From Nocardioides coralli (GTDB taxonomy: Bacteria; Actinomycetota; Actinomycetes; Propionibacteriales; Nocardioidaceae), in the NCBI RefSeq assembly GCF_019880385.1, contig NZ_CP082273.1:1922001-1986000 (forward strand): DNA of 64,000 bases, read 5' to 3'. This document shows, piece after piece, positions 18,538 to 25,901 of this stretch. Position 1 is the first letter of the stretch. The number at the start of each line of letters is the position of its first letter. The position numbers were made by a program, and so were the translations under genes. A model generated the notes under the pieces. It worked only from the letters and a program-made list of their open reading frames with translations, did no database searches and was not told the origin of the DNA.

Positions 18538-20624
18538 GAGCGGCCTCCCGGTTGTCCACTGTCTGAGTCGGTGTCGATGTTGCTACGAGGCACCATCGTA
18601 GGCGGCGTTGGTCGTCGCGTGGGAGCGGCGTTGCCGAGCTCGCGGAGATACTCGTTGTATGCCGTCAGCTGCCGATCCTGCTCGCGATCCTCACGTCGGT
18701 CGAATCGGCGCCGCTCCCGACCGTCGGCCTGCACCCACGACACCAACAGGGCCGCGGCCATCACGGCTAGTGGGTACTCCCCCAGCGCCCATCCCAGCGA
18801 GGCTCCGAGGTACTGGTCCTCGAGCAGGGCGACCTCACCTTCGCTGCGCAGCAGTGCGAACCAGTCCCGGGCCAGCACGGTCGTGCTGGCCATCAGGCTG
18901 ACGGCGAAGAGTGCGTGGAACCCGAAGGTCACCATCAGCAGCAGAGCCCTCAAGGGGTAGGCCGGGCGCTCAAGCCCGGGGTCTGCACCTACCACAACCT
19001 CCGCGAAGAGGTAGCCCGCGAACAGGAAGTGAAGCGTCATGAGGACATGGGCTGTGTGCGACTCCAGCGACGTCTCGAACAGCGAGGAGTAGTAGAACGC
19101 GACCATGCTCACGATGAACATGCCGGCCGCCACGATCGGGTGGCCGAGCAGCTGGACCGGCAGGGAATGCACCAGCCGCAGCAGCCACTCGCGTGGTCCG
19201 TCGGACCCGTCCGTTCGTCGGCGGAGCGTACGCAGAGCGAGAGTCACGGGCGTGCCCAGGACGAGGAAGACGGGCACGGCGGTGGCGATCGTCATGTGCT
19301 GGACCATGTGCATGCTGAACAGCACCCGACCGTAGGCACCCGGGGCACCGTTGGTCGCCCACAGGAACAGTAGACATCCCAGCACCCAGCACGCTGTGCG
19401 CAGCCACGGCCACGCCACTCCGCGCCGACGCAGCCGGCGGACCGACCAGAGGTACCACCCGAGACCGGCCAGTCCGAGCGGCAGGAACAGGGTGTCCGCC
19501 TCCCAGGACGTGAACCAGCCACCGGCGTCCAGGGGCCCCGGCAGCGGGCGTCCGATCAGCGACTCCGCCGTGGTGAGCGGACGTTGACTTCCCGGCGGTT
19601 CAGGAGGGGCCGTCCTGCTGAGCGCGACGCCCAGCCCCGCCGCGCCGAAAAGCACGACCAGCTCGACGCCGACGAGCCGCCAGAACGCGCCCGATGCACG
19701 ACCGTCCAGGCTCGCGAGCGTCCGGCGGCGGTGCCACCACCCGGCCCCGGCGAGAGCCACCACCGCAGCGACCTTCACCCCGATGACCAGCCCGTACGAC
19801 GAGACCACGGAGTCCCACGCGGGCAGCCGCAGCCAGGCCCCGGCCACACCCGACGCGGTCACGACGACGAGGCACCATCCGGCCAGGGTCGAATACCTGC
19901 CGACGGTGGGACCGAGCTGATTGCCCAAGTGCCGTCGTACCAGGACCAGCGCGAGCAGGCCGCCTGCCCACACGGCGATCGCGAGCAGATGGAACATCTG
20001 GAGGTTGACGGCCTCGTCGTGGTCGAGCGTGCCGGCCGCATGGCCCGTGAGAGCGATGGGCCACAGGCCGGCGAGGGCGAGGACGGTGGTGAGACCCAGC
20101 CCGGACGGGCGCGAGCTGAGAGCGCCGCTGAGGGCGACCAGCGCGGCAATACCGGCGCCCCAGAGGGCGTACCGACCGAGCTCGAAGCTGGTGCCGAAGT
20201 AGGTGACCTGCTCAAGGAAGCCGGAGGAGCCGAGCCCTGCCCCGGAGGCGTCGGAGTAGACCAGCGCCACCAGCGCTCCGCTGGTCACGGCCCAGACGGC
20301 AGCGGCGAGCTGAGCCAATGCCACGAGTCGAAGGCGAGCACCCGTTAGCCGCTTTACGTCGCTTCCGGGCGGCGGCGCGACACAGGTCGCGGCGAGCACG
20401 AGAGCACCGACCGTCGTCATCGCCGCCACATCCCGCAGGGCTTGGACGAGCGGCAGCCCCACCCGAGTCACAGGCCCGGGATCCGGGAGACCCTCGACGC
20501 CCAAGGGCGCCAGAGCACCGGTCAGGCCGGCGGCGAGCAGCGCCACCCCGATGGCCCACACCGGAGCGGCCAGCGCCACCATCGCGGCTGCTGGGGGTCG
20601 ACGGATCGCTTCCACGGTGCTCAC
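18534..20624 (-). CDS. fused CopD copper-transport domain and CtaG assembly domain
   Basis: A 696-residue polytopic membrane protein in two parts. Residues up to about 370 form a CopD-type copper import domain, with conserved His in GHAAGTLDHDEAVNLQMFHL. After the link GWFTSWEADTLFLPLG the second part is a caa3-type CtaG domain (HMVQHMTIATAVPVFLVLGTP, then LHFLFAGYLFAEVV). Together with CopC next door, it probably brings copper in for cytochrome oxidase assembly. The GTG at 20624 overlaps the copC stop (GTGA). Such CopD-CtaG fusions are known in actinobacteria. Confidence 0.92.
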   Translation of the reverse strand: MSTVEAIRRPPAAAMVALAAPVWAIGVALLAAGLTGALAPLGVEGLPDPGPVTRVGLPLVQALRDVAAMTTVGALVLAATCVAPPPGSDVKRLTGARLRLVALAQLAAAVWAVTSGALVALVYSDASGAGLGSSGFLEQVTYFGTSFELGRYALWGAGIAALVALSGALSSRPSGLGLTTVLALAGLWPIALTGHAAGTLDHDEAVNLQMFHLLAIAVWAGGLLALVLVRRHLGNQLGPTVGRYSTLAGWCLVVVTASGVAGAWLRLPAWDSVVSSYGLVIGVKVAAVVALAGAGWWHRRRTLASLDGRASGAFWRLVGVELVVLFGAAGLGVALSRTAPPEPPGSQRPLTTAESLIGRPLPGPLDAGGWFTSWEADTLFLPLGLAGLGWYLWSVRRLRRRGVAWPWLRTACWVLGCLLFLWATNGAPGAYGRVLFSMHMVQHMTIATAVPVFLVLGTPVTLALRTLRRRTDGSDGPREWLLRLVHSLPVQLLGHPIVAAGMFIVSMVAFYYSSLFETSLESHTAHVLMTLHFLFAGYLFAEVVVGADPGLERPAYPLRALLLMVTFGFHALFAVSLMASTTVLARDWFALLRSEGEVALLEDQYLGASLGWALGEYPLAVMAAALLVSWVQADGRERRRFDRREDREQDRQLTAYNEYLRELGNAAPTRRPTPPTMVPRSNIDTDSDSGQPGGRS

Positions 20625-21235
20625 TGCTCTTGGTCCCGCCTGAGCAGCCGCATCACGGCCACCACGGCCAGGGAGAGCACACCGAGCACGGTGACGGGGA
20701 TTGCGATCAGCAGCCACGGGACGCCGCCCTGGTCCTCGTCAGGCTCCGGGGTTGATTCTCTTGTCCCGGTTTCCGGAACCTGCGGCGTCGGCGTCGTACC
20801 GGCTTCCTGCCGCTCCGGGATGTCAGCGGAGCGCACGGTGAAGGAGGTCTCCCCTGCTACCGGGTGGCCGTCCGCGGACACCACACGGAACGCCGCGCGC
20901 CATCGCGAGGCCACGCCGGGCTCAGCCACCAAGGACGCCGGGACGGTCGCCACCAGCGTGGTGGGCGAGCGGCCAGTGGCCAGGTCCAGGTCCGTGGAGT
21001 CGCCACCGTCGATGCCGAGGGTCACGGTGCTGAGCCCGGGATCCATCTCCTCGGAGAACTCCAGGACGAGCTCGCGCGGCGCCCGGTCGAGCCGCGAGCC
21101 GTCGGCGGGGTCCACCGAGATCAGGTCGGTGTGGGCTGCCGCAGGCGCGCCGAAGAGGACGGCGCCCATCACGCCGCACACGATCGCCAGCCTCGCGGGC
21201 CACGCCGTCCACGAGCGAGTCTGTTCGCGGCTCAC
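20621..21235 (-). CDS. copC: CopC-like exported copper-binding protein
   Basis: A 204-residue protein with a signal peptide cleaved before AHTDLISVDPADGS. The mature N-terminal His is the usual copper ligand of CopC. The CopC beta-barrel domain continues to DGHPVAGETSFTV, whose His is another expected ligand. A Pro/Thr/Glu linker then leads to a C-terminal membrane segment (WLLIAIPVTVLGVLSLAVV) that anchors it outside the cell. The GTG at 21235 overlaps the stop of the 31-aa protein. It feeds copper to the CopD part of the next gene. Confidence 0.93.
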   Translation of the reverse strand: MSREQTRSWTAWPARLAIVCGVMGAVLFGAPAAAHTDLISVDPADGSRLDRAPRELVLEFSEEMDPGLSTVTLGIDGGDSTDLDLATGRSPTTLVATVPASLVAEPGVASRWRAAFRVVSADGHPVAGETSFTVRSADIPERQEAGTTPTPQVPETGTRESTPEPDEDQGGVPWLLIAIPVTVLGVLSLAVVAVMRLLRRDQEQ

Positions 21236-21327
21236 CAGCGTGCCCTCGAGATCAGGTACAGCGCCAGCAGCGTCGCGACCAGGGTGAAGAGCCCGATCAC
21301 GATCGTCGAGAGACCTGAGACGTCCAT
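21232..21327 (-). CDS. 31-residue single-pass membrane protein between ccsB and copC
   Basis: A short frame starting with ATG at 21327 and AGGGGTG nine bases upstream. It begins MDVSGLSTIVIGLFTL, continues with hydrophobic residues to one transmembrane helix, and ends in a basic SRARW. It starts four bases after the ccsB stop and its TGA overlaps the copC GTG, so it fills the operon exactly, which argues for a real gene. Small CcmD-like proteins support haem-handling complexes in other systems. A similar helper role here is only a guess. Confidence 0.6.
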   Translation of the reverse strand: MDVSGLSTIVIGLFTLVATLLALYLISRARW

Positions 21328-21330
21328 CGG

Positions 21331-22248
21331 TCACACCCCTGCGTACGAGTGAAGGCCCGGGATCCACAGGTTGACCCCGAAGAAGTTGAACAAGAACGCC
21401 AGGAAGCCGGCCACCGCGAGCAGCGACGCGCCACGACGCCACCCGACCGTCGACAACGCGTGGAGGTGGGCGGCGTAGAGCACCCAGGTGATGAAGGCCC
21501 ACGTCTCCTTGGGATCCCACCCCCAGTAACGTCCCCAGGCGTTCTCGGCCCACACCGCGCCCGCAATCACCGCGAACGTCCAGATCGGGAAGGCGACCAG
21601 GTGCACCGTGTGGGCCAGGTCAGCGAACGGGTCATCGTCCCCTGCACCGCGCCGGCGGCGCACCAGGTGGGCCAACGTGGCGACGGCCCCGACCGTGAAC
21701 AGAGCTCCTGAGACGATCGCCGCCGCCACGTGGACGACCAACCAGCGGGAGTTCAGCACGGGCACCAGGTCGTCGACCGGGGTGTAGAGGGAGGTGACCG
21801 ACACGCCCAGCAGCACCAGCACGACGGCGACGAGCCAAGCCGCGAGCCCGCCAACTTCGCGACCGCGCAGGTAGAGGAGGAAGGCGACGGAAACGGCCGC
21901 CGAGCCGGTCAGCCCGAACTCATACATGTTGCCCCACGGCGCCCGTCCGGCAGCGAGTCCGCGTGCCAGGACCGCGAGGCACACCAAGGCCGTGCCTAGC
22001 ATCACGAGGGCCAAGGCCGCGCGGCCGGTGCTGGTAGCGCGACCAGAGGTCGTCCTGGTCGGCCGACCCTGGTCATCGGCGTCTCTCGGCACGCCACCGA
22101 CCGGGGCGAGGACACGCGGACCGCGGGCGGCGCCGGTCCGTGCGAGGGCCGCGGCTGTGGCGTACAGGACGAGCGCCAGGGAGAGCACCGCCAAGGCGGA
22201 GGTGACCAGGACGTCGGAGACGCCGGCCAGGTCGAGTTGCTGCGTCAT
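21331..22248 (-). CDS. ccsB: System II cytochrome c synthase subunit CcsB/ResC
   Basis: A 305-residue polytopic protein of the CcsA/ResC haem-handling family. The tryptophan-rich WWD-type motif (ENAWGRYWGWDPKETW) and conserved histidines near HVAAAIV and YAAHLHAL are visible. They bind and present haem outside the membrane. Together with ResB it forms the System II haem lyase. The ATG at 22248 overlaps the resB stop (ATGA). Some annotations call this protein CcsA or ResC. Confidence 0.93.
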   Translation of the reverse strand: MTQQLDLAGVSDVLVTSALAVLSLALVLYATAAALARTGAARGPRVLAPVGGVPRDADDQGRPTRTTSGRATSTGRAALALVMLGTALVCLAVLARGLAAGRAPWGNMYEFGLTGSAAVSVAFLLYLRGREVGGLAAWLVAVVLVLLGVSVTSLYTPVDDLVPVLNSRWLVVHVAAAIVSGALFTVGAVATLAHLVRRRRGAGDDDPFADLAHTVHLVAFPIWTFAVIAGAVWAENAWGRYWGWDPKETWAFITWVLYAAHLHALSTVGWRRGASLLAVAGFLAFLFNFFGVNLWIPGLHSYAGV

Positions 22249-23861
22249 CGCTCCCCTTCTCGTCGTTTGTCTGTGCCGCCCGACAGGCCCACAGCGGTGG
22301 CCAGCATCACCAGCTCATCGGGGGGAAGTGGCCGGCGCGACAGTGAACGCCCGGCCAGCTCGAGCAAGCCGTCGTCGCCCCGCCGCACCCAGACCCGCCT
22401 GCGGCGTACCGCCAGTGACGTCGTCAGACCACCGAGCAACAGGATCGCGGCCACCAGCGATATCTCCTTGCCCGGGTCGCGGGCGACCTGGAAGTTGGCG
22501 AACGGGGACACCCCGTCGAACGTCACCGAGCCGAGTCCGTCAGGCAGCCGCACGGTCTGGCCGGGCGCGAGCGACGCTCGCCACGGCTCCCCATTGCGCT
22601 CGACGCGGTCGAGGTCGGTGAAGTCCAGGGTGAAGACCGACTGGGGGCTTCCGTCATCGAGGCCCAGGTCGCCGGTGTAGGCGCTGAGCTGGACGATCGG
22701 GTTGACCAGCCCCGGAAAGGCCGAGACGCCCATGCCCTCCGGCCCCTCGACCCCTGTAGGGAGGAACAGTCCCTGGAGCGCCAGCGACGTCGGTCGGGCA
22801 TCGGGCACTTTCACCACTCCGTCGGAGGTGAAGGTCTGGTCCACCGGGAGGAAGATCGTCGGTCCCGACGTGGCGACGTCGCCATTGCCGTCACGCACGG
22901 TCAGCTCCGGCGCATAGCCGTGACCGGTGAGGAAGAACTTCGTGCCGTCGATGTCCAAGGGCCGGTTGGGTCGGACGGAGAAGGTGCCCTCACCCTCGTC
23001 GGCGCTGCGGTAGGACACGGTGGCGTCGAAACCACGGGGCTCCCCGAACCGTGGGCCTCGGGTCTCATACTCGGCGGCGAAGTCCTCGAGGGTGAGATCC
23101 AGCGGCTCGAGGGCGTCGAGGTCGGCCCACGGCGCAGGCGTGAGCGCGTCGTACGACGAGGCGACGTTGGCGAAGGTGGACCCTTCGACCACCGCGACGC
23201 GCCCCTCGTAGCCGAAGAGGCGGCCGCCGGCGACGCCGACCAGCAGCACGAGCAGCGACAGGTGGAAGGCCAGGTTGCCCAGCTCGCGGACCTGCCCCTT
23301 CTCGGCGCGAACCTCGTCGCCGTGGCGCACCACCCTGAACCGTCGACGTCGAAGGTGGGTGACCGCCGCCTCAAGGGCGTCCGCGACCTCGTCCACCTCG
23401 CCGCGCCGGTGACCTTCCTCCTTGCTGAGGCGGCGTGGCGCTGGCGGTGGGGCGGCGCGGACCTCCCGCCACAGTCGGGCGCATCTGGGGACGACGCACC
23501 CGGTCATGGAGATCAGAAGCAACACGTAGATGGCGGCGAACCACGGTGCGCTGTAGACGTCGAAGAGGGAGAGGCGATCCAGCCACGGCGCCAGGTCGGC
23601 GTGCTCGCGATAGTAGTTGGGAACCGCGGAGGGATCACTGGCCACTCCGCGCTGCGGCAGGAGCGACCCCGGGATCGAGGCCGCGGCGAGCAGGATCAGC
23701 AGCACGACGGCCGTGCGCATCGCGGTCAGCCGGCGCCAAGCCCAGCGAACCCAGGCGACCGTCTCGGACCGCGGCCCCGACCGCGCACCGCGGTCGACGT
23801 CGGGCAGGGGACGCTCCGCGACGCCCTGGGCGCCCGATGCACCCGACTCGTGTGACTCCAC
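22245..23861 (-). CDS. resB: System II cytochrome c biogenesis protein ResB
   Basis: A 538-residue membrane protein of the ResB family. Three N-terminal membrane segments (TAVVLLILLAAASIPGSLLP first) are followed by a large extracytoplasmic domain from about residue 200 to 470 and a last membrane segment (ISLVAAILLLGGLTTSLAV). It is the partner of CcsB in haem attachment to cytochrome c. The GTG at 23861 is six bases after TAGTAT (23868-23873), a leaderless start. That hexamer is one arm of the BlaI-type palindrome, so repressor binding would cover the promoter. First gene of the seven-gene operon running to 17216. Confidence 0.95.
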   Translation of the reverse strand: MESHESGASGAQGVAERPLPDVDRGARSGPRSETVAWVRWAWRRLTAMRTAVVLLILLAAASIPGSLLPQRGVASDPSAVPNYYREHADLAPWLDRLSLFDVYSAPWFAAIYVLLLISMTGCVVPRCARLWREVRAAPPPAPRRLSKEEGHRRGEVDEVADALEAAVTHLRRRRFRVVRHGDEVRAEKGQVRELGNLAFHLSLLVLLVGVAGGRLFGYEGRVAVVEGSTFANVASSYDALTPAPWADLDALEPLDLTLEDFAAEYETRGPRFGEPRGFDATVSYRSADEGEGTFSVRPNRPLDIDGTKFFLTGHGYAPELTVRDGNGDVATSGPTIFLPVDQTFTSDGVVKVPDARPTSLALQGLFLPTGVEGPEGMGVSAFPGLVNPIVQLSAYTGDLGLDDGSPQSVFTLDFTDLDRVERNGEPWRASLAPGQTVRLPDGLGSVTFDGVSPFANFQVARDPGKEISLVAAILLLGGLTTSLAVRRRRVWVRRGDDGLLELAGRSLSRRPLPPDELVMLATAVGLSGGTDKRREGER

Positions 23862-23867
23862 TCCGAC

Positions 23868-23886
23868 ATACTATTCGACATAGTAG
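23868..23886. promoter_or_regulatory. palindromic operator, BlaI-type candidate, between resB and lnt
   Basis: TACTAT-N5-ATAGTA (23869-23885) plus flanking bases. The left arm is the -10 hexamer of resB in reverse. It matches the site at 14449-14467 in both arms and spacing. Confidence 0.65.
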
Positions 23887-23906
23887 ATGCCCGGTCAGGA
23901 GGTGGG

Positions 23907-25442
23907 ATGGTCACGCGAGGCGAGGCGATGGCCGCGGCTGTGGTGGGTGGGCTCACCCTCGCGGCGGCCTTCCCCCCATGGTCGGTCCCCCTAATGGCGC
24001 CGCTGGGGGTGGGCGCCTTCTTCCTCGCGGTGAACCGGCGCGGCGCTCGTAGTGGAGCGGTGACCGGGTTCGTCTTCGGCCTGGCGTTCTTCGGGCCCAC
24101 CTTGTGGTGGTTGAGCGCATCGATTGCCCCGGCGGCGTGGGCCGCCCTGGTGCTCCTTCAGAGTGGTTGGTTTGCCGTGCTGGGCGCCGGGACCGCGCTG
24201 GTCCGCCGACTGTCCTACTGGCCGGTCTGGGTGGCCTCACTGTGGACTCTGATCGAGGGTGCGCGATCCTCCGTCCCGTGGGGCGGCCTGCCGTGGGGGC
24301 GACTCGGCTACACGGCCGTGGACACACCCTGGGCCGTCTCGCTCGCCCTGGTGGGGGTGGCCGGCACCAGCGCCTTCGTAGCGTTGATCGGCGCCGCGGT
24401 CGCGGGAACCGTCGAGGCGGTCCGTGCGCGACGTCCCGTCGTGGTCGTGACCCGTCCGGTGGTCGTCGGCTGCGTCGTCGGTGGGGTCCTGCTGCTGATC
24501 TCCGTGTCATGGCTGCCGCTCGAGCCTGCTGAGGCTTCGCCATCCCGGCCGGGGTCGGTGAGCGTTGCCGTCGTCCAGGCAGAGGTGCCCGGTGCCGGCA
24601 CCGACGTCGCCGCCCACCACCGGGCGGTCACCAGCACCCTCCTCGACGAGACCCGGCGGCTGGCTCACACCTGGGGCGCCGACGGTCCGGTCGTAGACCT
24701 CGTCGTGTGGCCGGAGAACGCCACGGCCGTGGACCCTGCCGCGGATGCCACCGCGAGGGATGCGCTCCTGACCGCGGTGGCGGTCTCTGACGCCCCGGTC
24801 CTGGCAGGCTCGATCGTTGATGGTCCAACGGCCGACACAGCGCTCAACCAAGGCATCGCGTGGACCACCGACGGCCCCGGGGGCCGCTACACGAAGCAGC
24901 ATCTCGTGCCGTTCGGCGAGTACGTGCCGCTGCGCCCGCTCGCCGAGCGGATCTCCGCTCGCGTGGTCGATATCCAGCGGGACATGGTGCCCGGGATCCC
25001 GGCCCCGCCGCTCCGGGTGGACGACTTGGTGCTGGCCAACGCGTTGTGCTTCGACGTCGCCTACGACGACGTCCTGCGTGAGCAGGTGGCCCAGGGCGCT
25101 CAGCTGGCCGTCGTCCAGACCAGCAACGCTATGTTCCTGGGGACCGCGCAGCAGGAGCAGCAGTGGATGCTCAGCCGGGCCCGCGCGATCGAGCTGGGCC
25201 GGTCGGTCGTCGTGTCGTCGATGAACGGAATCTCCGGGGCGATCGCGCCCGACGGCAGCGTGATCGACCGGCTTCCCGCGGCTCGATCCGGGGCCACGGT
25301 GGTCTCCCTATCCGTCGAGGGGGGCACCACTCTCGCAGTCCGGCTGCGGGCGTGGCCGGCCCGCACCGCCTACGCCCTCGGTGTCGCGGGCGTGCTCGCG
25401 GCCGGTTGGCGTGCCCGCCGACAGCGGGCTAACGGAGCGTGA
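23907..25442 (+). CDS. lnt: apolipoprotein N-acyltransferase
   Basis: A 511-residue protein with six or more N-terminal membrane segments and a carbon-nitrogen hydrolase domain from about residue 220. The catalytic triad residues fall in WPENAT (Glu), YTKQHLVPFGEYVP (Lys) and NALCFDVAY (Cys). It transfers a third acyl chain to the N-terminal Cys of lipoproteins. The ATG at 23907 has a strong AGGAGG ribosome site. It is divergent from resB with the palindrome between them. Two lipoproteins (528-1076 and 9907-10509) in the window are possible substrates. Confidence 0.92.
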   Translation: MVTRGEAMAAAVVGGLTLAAAFPPWSVPLMAPLGVGAFFLAVNRRGARSGAVTGFVFGLAFFGPTLWWLSASIAPAAWAALVLLQSGWFAVLGAGTALVRRLSYWPVWVASLWTLIEGARSSVPWGGLPWGRLGYTAVDTPWAVSLALVGVAGTSAFVALIGAAVAGTVEAVRARRPVVVVTRPVVVGCVVGGVLLLISVSWLPLEPAEASPSRPGSVSVAVVQAEVPGAGTDVAAHHRAVTSTLLDETRRLAHTWGADGPVVDLVVWPENATAVDPAADATARDALLTAVAVSDAPVLAGSIVDGPTADTALNQGIAWTTDGPGGRYTKQHLVPFGEYVPLRPLAERISARVVDIQRDMVPGIPAPPLRVDDLVLANALCFDVAYDDVLREQVAQGAQLAVVQTSNAMFLGTAQQEQQWMLSRARAIELGRSVVVSSMNGISGAIAPDGSVIDRLPAARSGATVVSLSVEGGTTLAVRLRAWPARTAYALGVAGVLAAGWRARRQRANGA

Positions 25443-25901
25443 CCAGCCACCGTGGCACCCGCGAGGCATAGGCCTCGATACGGCGCGGAACCGCGACCGC
25501 AGGGCCGTCTCCTCGTCCGGGATCTGGACCCGGTCCATCCAGGCGACGAACCCGAACAGCCGAACGACGGCGCGGGCGCGTCCCAACCACAGCGCGTGCG
25601 CGAGCAGTACGCCGGCCATCCCGACGTACATCGGGTTGCGGGTGCGACCGTTCAGCCCGTCGGTGACCAGTGCGGAGGGTGCGGCGCCGGGGCGCGGGTC
25701 GACCGTCGTGCGCCGGGGACGGAACCGCAGCACCGGTGCGACGAGGACGCCCGCAGACGCGACGGCGGTGGCAGCCGCAACCGGGCGGCGCGCGCTGCGC
25801 CCATTGCGGGAGGTCGGTCGTCCGAGGAGGCGTTGCGCCAGCGCCGCCGCCAGACACAACCCCAGCGGTGGCACGCCAGCACGGACGTCAGCTCGGCTCA
25901 T
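25429..25901 (-). pseudogene. isoprenylcysteine methyltransferase-like membrane protein, frameshifted
   Basis: The N-terminal frame starts with ATG at 25901 (ATGA overlap with the ATPase stop). It carries the family signature RTRNPMYVGMAGVLLAHAL and a following WMDRVQIPDEETALRSRF. The expected ending EAYASRVPRWLVTLR is present only in another frame and stops at 25429. One missing base near 25478 accounts for the shift. The family includes isoprenylcysteine carboxyl methyltransferases and phospholipid methyltransferases, often with unknown substrates in bacteria. The reading-frame loss may be real or a sequencing error. It overlaps the end of lnt on the other strand by 14 bp. Confidence 0.65.

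Noticed and set aside
18584..18610. CTACGA-N7-TCGTAG near the blaI start as another BlaI operator
   Set aside because: Arm sequence and spacing differ from the TACTAT-N5-ATAGTA pair and it lies inside the copD-ctaG coding region, so it was not counted as part of the regulon.
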